From contig CAIIXF020000012.1 in the NCBI GenBank assembly GCA_903813345.2, positions 7,091,615 through 7,155,614 on the forward strand: a stretch of 64,000 nucleotides of DNA, written 5' to 3'. A model generated the notes under the pieces. It ran no database searches. It worked only from the letters and a program-made list of their open reading frames with translations, and was not told where the DNA came from. Positions 22,549 to 33,200 of this stretch are shown piece by piece; the stretch's first letter is position 1, and each line of letters starts with the position of its first letter. The DNA is from Owenia fusiformis (Eukaryota; Annelida; Polychaeta; Sabellida; Oweniidae). The translations under genes were made by a program, and so were the position numbers.

Positions 22549-22990
22549 GGGAAGTCCTCCATCTAGGAGGTATATACACCAGGTTATGCTACTAATAATT
22601 AAAAAAAATATGAAAAAAATTTCTACTGCGCATGTGTGAAACACTGGACGAAATGGTTTGGTAAATTTCAAGCTATTTGATTGGTCGAAAAAATCACATG
22701 CCTTTGCGTGATTTGCTTTATTCTCGTGAGATAAGGCGCTCCATCCCCTTAAATTTTTATTTTGAACAACCATTATGATTTGGTGCATTATCTGACCAAT
22801 AAAGCAGATTTGGAGGTATGAATATTTTTTTTATTTTTCTGTTTAGTGTTTCCTACAGGCCCTATGTGTCTCAGGATATTTGTTTAACGAAAACTAGACA
22901 AATAATTTATTTTAAAAATACATATTTTTTATTTTGAATGGAAGCTGCGTAACCTGACAAATAATATAAGTAATATATGGAGGACTTCCC
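22549..22990. mobile_element. MITE with GGGAAGTCCTCCAT terminal inverted repeats
   Basis: The left end GGGAAGTCCTCCAT and right end ATGGAGGACTTCCC are exact inverted repeats, 442 bp apart overall. The interior is AT-rich and has no convincing protein. Superfamily unknown. Confidence 0.7.
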
Positions 22991-23079
22991 ATAACCGTGG
23001 CCTACCCCCATAAATGGAGACCCTATCTGTTGCAAGACTAACGTAACGGTCACCATGTTATTCAGTGTTTTTTAAGTAG

Positions 23080-23570
23080 CGCAAGGATCCTGCCGTGACC
23101 GTGGTAATGTTATCGTGAAAGCCTGGTATAACCGCGACAATGCTGTATTATATTGCAATGCCTGCCATGACCGGGACAATGTAATATAGTTCTGCAAGGC
23201 TTGGCATGACCGTGACAATGTAATTATATAGTACTGCAAGGCCTGGCATGACCGTGACAATGTAATATACTGTAGTGTCTGCAAGGCCTGGTATGACCGT
23301 GACAATGTTGTATAGTTCTGCAAGGCCTGGCATGACAAGTTCAGGTATGAGAGTGGTAATGTAGAAACTGTTACGATTTGGATTGCTATAACCGTGACAA
23401 TGTGTATTGCAAAGCCTGGCATGACCGTGGCAATGTATTTTATTATGGGATCGCAAAGCCTGGTATGACCGTGACAATGTAATATAGTATTGCAAGGCCA
23501 GGTATGAGGGTGGCAATGTAGAAATTTAGGCTTAGTCCTACTATGACCGTTATAATGTATTGCAATGACT
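23080..23570. repeat. irregular tandem repeat of CATGACCGTGACAATGTA
   Basis: About ten copies of an ~18-bp core (ATGACCGTGACAATGTA) separated by 15-40-bp spacers containing TGCAAGGCCTGGC. Reverse-orientation copies of the same core lie at 28480-28615, on the other side of the split MITE and its insertion. Open frames here are repeat by-products. Confidence 0.8.
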
Positions 23571-23670
23571 AGTAAATATGTATGACATTAATGCAAGGAA
23601 TATCCTTAACAATTTTAAGTGATCGTCATTACAATTAAACAGTTTAATACTATGATCATGGTGTTTAGGC

Positions 23671-24074
23671 TTAAAGGGTTCCGATTAGCATCCCGTATAA
23701 AAACAATATGGCGGCTCCAGGCGAATCAACTGGATCAGTCCATTTTTAAGAAATAAGGGGAGTTCTGTAAAATCCAGTTTATTGAAATTGTCTTTGAGAT
23801 AATGTAATCCGTTTATAATGATTTTGAAAACGTTATCCAAAGAGTGATTGCGTTAAAATAATACATGTACAACAGCCAATATAAATTCTTGTATTAGAAA
23901 CCGGTTTGTCTTGCTTTGTCTCATTTGTAGGATATTGCATATGCCAAGCTGTGTGCTATTACGTTACGGGGAAATTTAGATGCCAATTTTTCCTTATTAT
24001 ACACAAATAGAAGATCCTGAAACTTCACCCATAAATGTGGAATTGATTTGTCAAAATAAAAATCACCCTTTTTA
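23671..24074 (+). mobile_element. left part of a split MITE (TTAAAGGGTTCC family)
   Basis: Begins TTAAAGGGTTCCGATTAGCA. It is nearly identical to 54652-55041, where the same element is uninterrupted. The matching right part lies at 28199-28376. The two parts are separated by an insertion of about 4.1 kb. Confidence 0.85.
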
Positions 24075-25350
24075 TTATGTCCCCACCACATAGTGTGGGG
24101 CCATATTGTCGGCCTAGGCGCGTCCGTCTGTCCGTCCGTCTGTCCGTCCGTCTGTCCGTACGTCCAGGGGTTTTCTCCAAAACCGCTACAGATATCACCT
24201 TCAAATTTTCAGGGATAACTTATGAGTGCATACAGATGTGGATGAAAAAATCTTAACTCGATACCTACTTCCTGTCGGCCATTTTGAAGTCAAATGCTAA
24301 AATCCTTGTCGATAATACTTTGTATCATATTGAATGGTGTTTTTGAGTTTTCATACTTTAACTATTTAGTAGCTTTATAAATAATTTCAGATGTACTTTC
24401 TTGTAAAAGCCTATGTTATTGTTAACAGTAGTTATATGTGATAATTTTGTAAGAAGAAATTAGCAAAAACACTTAATCACTTTTTTATTGTCGGCCATTT
24501 TGGATTTTTCCGTCCTAAAATCTTGTCTGTGAAGTCTTGTCTACGTGTTTTTAGGTGAACCGTTTGGTGGATCAATTTCAAATTTTCAGGGATGATTCTT
24601 AGTATAAAAATCTAGATCTGATTTGTTTTTTGGCATTCTGGGTAAATGTCAAGGCAGCCATTTTGGATTTTCCGTCCTAAAATCTTGTCTGTAAAGTCTT
24701 GTCTACGCGTTTTCAGGTGAACCGTTTGGTAGATCAATTTCAAATTTTCAGAGATGATTCTTAGTATGAAAATGTAGAACTGATTAGTTTTTTGGCATTC
24801 TGGGCAAATGTCAAGGCAGCCATTTTGGATTTTCTGTCCTACAATCTTGTCTGTAAAGTCTTGTCTATGCATTTCCAGGTGAACCGTTCTGTAGATCAAT
24901 TTCAAATTTTTAGGGATGATTCTTAGTATGAAAATCTAGATCTGATTAGTTTTTTGGCATTCTGGATAAATGTCAAGGCAGCCATTTTGGATTTTCCGTC
25001 TTAAAATCTTGCCTGTAAAGTCTTGTCTACGCGTTTTTAGGTGAACCGTTTGGTAGATCAGTTTCAAATTTTCAGGGATGATTCTTAGTGTGAAAATCTA
25101 CATCTGATTAGTTTTTTGGCATTCTGTGTAAATGTCATGGCAGCCATTTTGGATTTTCTGTCCTAAAATCTTGTCTGTAAAGTCTTGTCTACGCGTTTTC
25201 AGGTGAACCATTTGGTAGATCAATGTCATATTTTCAGGGATGATTCTTAGTATGAAAATCTAGGAACAGATTAGTTTTTATGTCCCCACCACATAGTGTG
25301 GGGCCATATTGTCGGCCTAGGCGCGTCCGTCTGTCCGTCCGTCTGTCTGT

Positions 25351-25373
25351 NNNNNNNNNNNNNNNNNNNNNNN
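25351..25373. other. assembly gap (23 N)
   Basis: Run of N within a GTCC/GTCT microsatellite, immediately before the terminal repeat of the mariner-like element. The nested structure around it should be treated with caution. Confidence 1.
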
Positions 25374-26432
25374 CAGGGTGTTCCATATGTTTCAGGAATG
25401 ATGCTGTATTTTATTGGTTTTCTTTTCAATCTAGCTGATATTTTAACAAAATGTGTCCAAATATGTTGTGAATAAGTTGAAAAAGTTTCATATCATGAAG
25501 CTCAGTAGACTGAATAATAGGGTTGCTATAGTAACCTAGGGGTAGGGTAGGTGGAGCAGGTGTAACACGCAAAACATGACATTTTTGTAAAAATAGTAGT
25601 TTTTGTATAAAGTGTTCAAAGTATTAATTTGTCATAGTCGCATCAAACTTGTTGGAAATTAAAAAGAATAAAGGTGGATTCCTAGAAATTAAAAATGTTA
25701 TCACACCCTTTATTAGCCATCATCATTATTTCAGCATCTGTCCCTTCCGCATTAGGTAGCGCTCTCACTGTTCTCAGAAATCCACATTTTGGATAATCGG
25801 CCTCAGTTTCCCTTCCAGATTTGAACCGCTTGTACCACTCATACACTCTAGAGGTTACCATCATTGACTCCCCATGTGCATTCATCAGGAGTTTAATTGT
25901 GTCTGCTGCAGAAAACTGTTATTCACACTTGTCATGTCTTGTCACAGATTGATGTGTGTTGCCTAAGTCAAAGTTTTCCTTTGCTAATGACTTTTTCACT
26001 TTTCAAGATGGCCGTTCGTCCAAAATGACCTGTGTTTATTCTCCTTTGTGACTCATGACATGACAGGTGTTTAAATTGTGATGTGATCAAGGGTGATGAC
26101 ATTTTTTTACTTTCTTGGAATCCACCTTCATTTTTGTTTAATTACTGACAAGTTTGATCCAACTCTGACAACCTAATACTTAGTCACACTTCGTACAAAA
26201 AAAAACTATTTTTACAAATATTTCATATATTTTGCGCGTTGTTACACCTGCTCCACCTACCCTACCCCTAGGTTACTATAGCAACCATATAATTAAGACT
26301 ACTGAACTTCACGATATGAAACTTTCCTAACTTATTCAAAACATGCGTAGACACATTGTGTCAAAAATTCAGTTACATTGAAAAGAAAACCAATAAAACA
26401 CAGCATCATTCCTGAAACATATGGAACACCCT
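25374..26432 (-). mobile_element. mariner-like element with long terminal inverted repeats
   Basis: The ends CAGGGTGTTCCATATGTTTC and GAAACATATGGAACACCCTG are exact inverted repeats. Similarity continues inwards for about 300 bp on each side (for example the GGTGGAGCAGGTGTAAC block, and AAGGTGGATTCC near 25675 and 26115). Between them the minus strand keeps only a fragment of a mariner transposase. Confidence 0.75.
25682..25885 (-). pseudogene. mariner-type transposase N-terminal fragment
   Basis: A 67-aa frame contains VYEWYKRFKSGRE, the signature of the N-terminal helix-turn-helix region of mariner-family transposases. The catalytic DDD/DDE domain is absent, and the whole element is far shorter than the ~1.3 kb of an autonomous mariner, so this copy cannot move itself. 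Confidence 0.65.
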
Positions 26433-28198
26433 GTAGACACTTCTTGTGTGGCATTCCCTGAAAATCCAAAATACCACAGTAGATGGGTTTTTACATCCAT
26501 TGAGAGATTTTGTTGTGTGGATAACCACACAAAAAAATTAACCACAGAAGCTATTTATTTTACTACCCGAACAACCACACATACCCCCATTCAAGAACAC
26601 GGTGTCCGTCTGTCTGTCCGTCTGTCTGTCCGTCCGTACGTCCGGCAGTTTTCTCCAAAACCGCTACAGATATCACCTTCAAATTTTCAGGGATAACTTA
26701 TGAGTGCATACAGATGTGGATGAAAAAAAATTAACTCGATACCTACTTCCTGTTGGCCATTTTGAAGTCAAATGCTAAAATCCTTGTCTGCAAACTTTAA
26801 GAAAAACGGCATCACCGTTGCTTTTAAAACTTTAACATCTTGTTCAGCTCACTTCATTCTAGATCTGATTAGGTTTTGGACCTGTTAGCTCAGTCATGTC
26901 AGCCATTTTGAATGTTTTAAGAAAAGTTAGCGCACGATAATACTTTGTATCACATTGAATGGTGTTTTTCAGTTTTCATACTTTAACTTTTTAGTAGCTT
27001 TATAAATAATTTCAGGTGTACTTTGTTGTAAAAGCCTATGTTATTGTTAACAGTAGTTATATGTGATAATTTTGTAAAAAGATTTCAGCAAAAACTCATA
27101 ATCACTTTTTTATTGTCGGCCATTTTGGATTTTTCCGTCCTAAAATCTTGTCTGTAAAGTCTTGTCTACGCATTTTCAGATGAACCGTTTGGTAGATCAA
27201 TTTCAAATTTTCAGGGATGATTCTCAGTATGAAAATCTAGATCTGATTAGTTTTTTGGCATTCTGGATAAATGTCAAGGCAGCCATTTTGGATTTTCCGT
27301 CTTAAAATCTTGCCCGTAAAGTCTTGTCTACGCATTTTTAGGTGAACCGTTTGGTAGATCAATTTCAAATTTTCAGGGATGATTCTTAGTATGAAAATCT
27401 AGATTTGATTAGTTTTTGGGCATTCTGGGTAAATGTCAGGGCAGCCATTTTGGATTTTCTGTCCTAAAATCTCGTCTGTTAAGTCTTGTCTACACATTTC
27501 CAGGTGAACTGTTTGGTAGATCAATTTCAAATTTTCAGGGATGATTCTTAGTATTAAAATCTAGAACAGATTAGTTTTTGGCATTCTGGATAAATGTCAA
27601 GGCAGCCATTTTGGATTTTCTGTCCTCAAATCTTGTCTGTAAAGTCTTGTTTACATGTTTTCTGGTTAACTGTGTGACGGATCAATTTCAAATTTTCAGG
27701 GGTGGTTCTTAGTATGAAAATCTAGAACTGACTAACTTTTTTGGCATTCTTGGTAAATTTTAAGGTGGCCATTTTGGATTCTCCGTCCTCAAATTATGTC
27801 GGTAAAGTCTTGCCTACTCATTTTTAGGATAACCATTTGACGGGATCACCCATAGGTGGGGACATATTGTACACATTTGTGTTCTTGTTTGACATTCTGG
27901 GTAAATGTCAAGGCAGCCATTTTGGATTTTCCGTCCTAAAATCTTGTCTGTAAAGTCTTGTTTACATGTTTTCTAGTTAACTGTGTGACGGATCAATTAA
28001 AAATTTTCAGGGTTGGTTCTTAGTTTGAAAATCTAGAACTGACTAAATTTTGGGCATTCTGGGTAAATTTTAAGATGGCCATTTTGGATTTTCCGTCCTC
28101 AAATTGTGTTGGTAAAGTCTTAGTCTACTCATTTTCAGGATAACCATTTGATGGGATCACCCACTGGTGGGGACATTTTGTACACATTTGTGTTCTTG

Positions 28199-28376
28199 TA
28201 TAAATGTGTGACGATCTATACTATACTTATGCTATATAACAGTTAGAGGTGTTGACACAACGACCTCGAACCTGTGAACCCTTGAGTATTATTCCGGGAT
28301 CGGGCCTTTTATATTAAACGGTGAGCAACACCAGAAACGAGCGTTCGATTTGCTAATCGATATGCGTCACCCTTTA
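28199..28376 (+). mobile_element. right part of the split MITE (ends CACCCTTTAA)
   Basis: Matches 55041-55219 nearly base for base, including GTGACGATCTATA and GAGCAACACCAGAAACGAGC. It ends in CACCCTTTAA, the inverted counterpart of the TTAAAGGGT left end at 23671. Confidence 0.85.
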
Positions 28377-28479
28377 ACTACATATACCTTAATCATGTCA
28401 AAATCAAAATTACTACCATACATTAATATTCACATTCGCTTATAAACCACAATAAAGGCTACGGTCGCGCCAGGCTTCC

Positions 28480-28615
28480 ACGATAACACTTCCAGGGTCA
28501 TGACAGGCCTTGCAATATAATACAGCATTGTCACGGTTATACCAGCCTGTCACGGTTATACCAGGCTTAAACGCTAACACTACCACGGTCATGGCAGGAT
28601 CCTTGCGCTACTTAA
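28480..28615. repeat. reverse-oriented copies of the CATTGTCACGGTCAT repeat
   Basis: About four copies of CACGGTTATACCAG / CACGGTCATG-type cores, the reverse complement of the 23080-23570 array. The inverted arrangement around the split MITE suggests this whole 23.0-28.6-kb block was once a compact inverted-repeat locus. Confidence 0.65.
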
Positions 28616-28894
28616 AAACACTGATTAACATGGCGACGGTTGTGGCAGGCGTAAGTCTTGCAATAGATAACATGTGCATAAATGTGGGGTCAAATTGGCG
28701 TTTTTTCTTATTTTTTAATATTTTAGTGCCAATTCTCCCCCACAAATGAAACCTATTCCTAATCGTGTATCTGGGTACCTTGGTAATTCAAGTAGAAAAT
28801 CCAAAATAGGCAGTTTCCTTACCTCTTCTCTTGACTTTTTTGACAAAACACTTTCCCGGAAGTTATTAACGATTAATATGTGTAAATGATGCTA

Positions 28895-29480
28895 TGTATC
28901 GGCAACTCTTCAGCTTAATGTGTGAGCCTCCAATTTTTGTGAGATTTTTGAAATCTGAACTGCATTGTGGGATTACCGAGTTGCTGGGTAAATGTAAAAC
29001 TTTTGATGGCAAAACAAAATTACCTTGTGATATTTACAGAAAATGGCGACTTCCAGTCCTTGCCCTCAATAAACGCCTCAAATGTCGAATGTTGCTGTTG
29101 TTTCAAATTTACAGACTGATGCTCTACCGACTGAGCTGTAAAGGCTTAAGCCACTACAGCTGGGCCATAGTAGCAACTTGCTATCAAGGGTCATTACACT
29201 ATCCCCCACCTTTTAAAGGACCACGCCCTCGTGGTCAGCCCTGCTTTCCCTAGCAGTGACTTACCATACACACACGGGCGTAAAGGATACAACCAATGCT
29301 TTGATCCCACTTCTGACACCAATGTAATGACCCAAGGGCGCACCAGGGGAATGACTTGATGAGCATAGTGTAACAAGCCAGACGAAGAAATTGAAAGAAA
29401 GTGTGCTCACTTCAATGCCCCGTGTGGGAATCGAACCTACAGCTGGGTCGTAGTAGCAACTTGATATCAAGGGTCGTTAA
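28895..29480 (-). mobile_element. tRNA-derived SINE-like repeat, rearranged
   Basis: On the minus strand 29441-29421 reads GTAGGTTCGATTCCCAC, a tRNA B box. Near 29140-29112 the minus strand has AGCTCAGTCGGTAGAGCATC, a tRNA A-box region, but in the wrong order relative to that B box, so at least two partial copies are joined. The 29105-29330 segment matches 61955-62160 (TAGCAACTTGCTATC, AAAGGACCACGCCCTC). Confidence 0.6.
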
Positions 29481-29843
29481 AATATACAAATTTTAGGTGA
29501 TATTTATCTAGACAATATTGGAAACTATGGGCTTTCAAACCACCGTGGTTTGGAAGTGGTGGTAGAAAATCAACTACTCATTTATTTACTGCTCAGACTA
29601 AAGGCAAATACCCACCTGAGAATTCATCTGCACCCACTTGAAGATTAGAAAAATCGTGAAAATAGGTATATTTTGACCAAATTTTGTCTAAATCATGAAA
29701 ATAAGAATTTTGCATCCACTTGAGATAAAATCCTGGGGAGAACATTGCACTGTGTGTACCATACCATTTTTCTATGATGTACAGCTAGCTAGTGTGGGGA
29801 GTGAACTCTTGTTCCTGGGCCTGTGGTAATACAGTGATTAAGA

Positions 29844-29982
29844 AATATAGACCGAAAAGCAGGGGCAATATTGTTGAATACACCCCACGTGGCTAGGCAC
29901 AAATGTTTTCTGTTCGAAAGCTTTTGTGCCTAGCCCTAAGGGGTGTATTCAACGATATTACCCCTGCTCTGAGGTCTATATT
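29844..29982. mobile_element. foldback MITE, ~139 bp
   Basis: Arms AATATAGACC...GTTGAATACACCCC...GGCTAGGCACAAA and their reverse complement meet at a short loop near 29915. Arms are imperfect (about 85-90% paired). No coding capacity. Confidence 0.75.
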
Positions 29983-30005
29983 ATGATTCGAACATGAAAA
30001 CTCAC

Positions 30006-30039
30006 CAAAATGTTTCGAATATTCATCATGGTCCGCCAT
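30006..30039 (-). CDS. candidate first coding exon of a leftward gene
   Basis: Minus-strand ATG in a GCCGCCAT-type context (ATGGCGGACC) followed by 11 codons (MADHDEYSKHF) and a strong donor (G, then gtgagt). It lies back-to-back with the extended-PHD gene, with a consensus CRE at 30058-30065 between them. No further exons to the left could be identified. Confidence 0.35.
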
Positions 30040-30057
30040 TACTATGACCCACTGTTA

Positions 30058-30065
30058 TGACGTCA
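30058..30065. promoter_or_regulatory. consensus CRE (TGACGTCA) in putative bidirectional promoter
   Basis: A perfect palindromic CREB/ATF site 19 bases from the candidate leftward start and about 170 bases before the first recognised exon of the extended-PHD gene. CRE palindromes are common in CpG-type divergent promoters, so the placement fits, but there is no direct support for transcription start sites. Confidence 0.4.
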
Positions 30066-30236
30066 CACATTACACATATTACCAGGGGTATTGATCGCGA
30101 ATATACCCCGGGTGAAATGTTGACCTTGTTCATAGTTTATAGAAGGCGTGAATACAGTCATGTTCGAATACCAAATACAGTGTAATGTTTATCAAAGTCA
30201 CAAAGTATTTCAATGTGTTTTTCAGATGGTAGAAGC

Positions 30237-33200
30237 ATGAGCACAAAGAAGAATATTTTCTATGGGTCGGAGGATTGTTGTGGATTCTGTGGGGGTGGAT
30301 CAGAGACGCAAAATATTTGCGGGACTCTGTTTGCTTCTAAAGGATGTGTTGCACACAAAAAATGCATGGTAAGTAGAAGTACAATCAGATCATTATGTAG
30401 GGTATCAAGACTTTTCACCCCTTGGACATTTTACCCCTAGACTGTTCACCCTGTAGACATTTCACCCCATAGACATTTCAACCCTTAGACATTTCACCCC
30501 CTGGACATTTTACCCCCAGTCTCTATTTCACTCCAGTCTCTATGGCTTACTCTACATCTCTATATTATAGCAATACAGCTCAAATTTGGCACAGTATGAG
30601 AGTGATATGGGATTTGGAGGTTTCGAAATCGACGAAGTCCAGAAAGAAATGAGAAGAAGTCATAAGTTGGTGAGTAAACAAAAAGTCTGTTTTTCTGCCA
30701 CCACAAGAACTGGTGACATAAAATTGCTAGTGTCTAACTTTTTTATTGATGCTATTCAGCAGTTTGTGTTCGGTGTCTGTAACATCATTTGCAGTGATCT
30801 CCCCAGCATTAAAGCAAGTGGGCGTAGCACCTACCTGAGATTTTGAAAATAGGCTTGCACCCACTTTAAAATCCATTTGCAACCACTTAAAATGATAAAA
30901 ATCATGAAAAATTGGCATATTTTGACCAATTTTGTTCTGAATTGTGAAAACGAGAATTTTGCACCCACCTGAGAAAAAAATCCTGGGGAGATCACTGATT
31001 TTGCAGTGTCATTAGCAACAGGCTATTTTGGTTGGCTATTTTAACAATAATTGAATGTTGTTGTTATAGGAATTTTACATTTATTTCCATGTAATGCTAA
31101 AATGATTTTTAATAAATAGATTTGCTCATTGTTTTTCATTTTTTGCCCATTGTTTTCATTTGGTTTTCCCATTATTTTCATTTTTGCCTGTTGTTAGAAA
31201 TTCTAATGAAATCCTTGTTACATATATTTTCATTACTAACACTATGTTAATTCTGATAAATATTCCTAGGATTTGACATTCTTCAATTAAAAATTCCAAG
31301 TACTTGAAATCCAACAGGCTATTTGACACACTTAATAGATACTGACATTTAAGCCCAACTGACATTAATTTTTATATTTCAGACATGTTTTAAATGCAAA
31401 ACTGAGGGTAATACACATGCCAAGCGGGGCAGTGCTGGGTGTGCCTTTGACAAATGTGCCAAATCTTTCCATTATTTCAGACATGTTTTAAATGCAAAGC
31501 TGAGGGTAATACACATGCCAAGCGGGCCAGTGCTGGGTGTGCCTTTGACAAAAGTGCCAAATCTTTCCATTATTTCAGACATGTTTTAAATGCAAAGCTG
31601 AGGGTAATACACATGCCAAGCGGGCCAGTGCTGGGTGTGCCTTTGACAAATGTGCCAAATCCTTCCATTATTTCAGACATGTTTTAAATGCAAAACTGAG
31701 GGTAATACACATGCCAAGCGGGCCAGTGCTGGGTGTGCCTTTGATAAAAGTGCCAAATCCTTCCATTATTTCAGACATGTTTTAAATGCAAAACTGAGGG
31801 TAATACACATGCCAAGCGGGCCAGTGCTGGGTGTGCCTTTGACAAAAGTGCCAAATCTTTCCATTATTTCAGACATGTTTTAAATGCAAAACTGAGGGTA
31901 ATACACATGCCAAGCGGGCCAGTGCTGGGTGTGCCTTTGACAAAAGTGCCAAATCTTTCCATTATTTCAGACATGTTTTAAATGCAAAACTGAGGGTAAT
32001 ACACATGCCAAGCGGGCCAGTGCTGGGTGTGCCTTTGACAAAAGTGCCAAATCTTTCCATTATTTCAGACATGTTTTAAATGCAAAACTGAGGGTAATAC
32101 ACATGCCAAGCGGGCCAGTGCTGGTTGTGCCTTTGACAAATGTGCCAAATCCTTCCATTATTTCAGACATGTTTTAAATGCAAAACTGAGGGTAATACAC
32201 ATGCCAAGCGGGGCAGTGCTGGGTGTGCCTTTGACAAAAGTGCCAAATCTTTCCATTATTTCAGACATGTTTTAAATGCAAAACTGAGGGTAATACACAT
32301 GCCAAGCGGGGCAGTGCTGGGTGTGCCTTTGACAAAAGTGCCAAATCTTTCCATTATTTCAGACATGTTTTAAATACAAAACTGAGGGTAATACACATGC
32401 CAAGTTGGCCAGTGCTGGGTGTGCCTTTGACAAATGTGCCAAATCTTTCCATTATTTCAGACATGTTTTAAATGCAAAACTGAGGGTAATACGCATGCCA
32501 AGCGGGCCAGTGCTGGGTGTGCCTTTGACAAATGTGCCAAATCTTTCCATTATTTCAGACATGTTTTAAATGCAAAGCTGAGGGTAATACACATGCCAAG
32601 CGGGCCAGTGCTGGGTGTGCCTTTGACAAATGTGCCAAATCTTTCCATTATTTCAGACATGTTTTAAATGCAAAGCTGAGGGTAATACACATGCCAAGCG
32701 GGCCAGTGCTGGGTGTGCCTTTGACAAATGTGCCAAATCCTTCCATTATTTCAGACATGTTTTAAATGCAAAGCTGAGGGTAATACATGCCAAGCGGGCC
32801 AGTGCTGGGTGTGCCTTTGACAAATGTGCCAAATCCTTCCATTATTTCAGACATGTTTTAAATGCAAAGCTGAGGGTAATACATGCCAAGCGGGCCAGTG
32901 CTGGGTGTGCCTTTGATAAATGTGCCAAATCCTTCCATTATTTCAGACATGTTTTAAATGCAAAGCTGAGGGTAATACACATGCCAAGCGGGCCAGTGCT
33001 GGGTGTGCCTTTGACAAATGTGCCAAATCCTTCCATTATTTCAGACATGTTTTAAATGCAAAGCTGGGGGTAATACGCATGCCAAGCGGGCCAGTGCTGG
33101 GTGTGCCTTTGACAAATGTGCCAAATCCTTCCATTATTTCAGACATGTTTTAAATGCAAAACTGAGGGTAATACACATGCCAAGCGGGCCAGTGCTGGGT

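Larger units (their letters stand above)
24075..28198 (+). mobile_element. ~4.1-kb composite transposon inserted at TA in a MITE
   Basis: The left end is TTATGTCCCCACCACATAG and the right end is CACATTTGTGTTCTTG. Both are flanked by TA (24073-24074 and 28199-28200), which is a single TA in the uninterrupted copy near 55041. Inside, a ~175-190-bp unit (TTTTGGATTTTCCGTCCT, GTAAAGTCTTGTCTACG, GGGATGATTCTTAG) is repeated many times, with GTCC/GTCT microsatellites near the left ends. A second left end begins near 25280 and an internal right end lies near 27850-27890, so this is a nested or tandem composite. It carries an N gap and a mariner-like element. No transposase of its own is seen, so it is non-autonomous. 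The ~1.64-kb copy at 50917-52559 is a simpler relative. Confidence 0.8.

Noticed and set aside
31454-33153. Series of 77-141-aa open frames
   Set aside because: They are frame-shifted readings of the 98-bp splice-boundary array, not genes.
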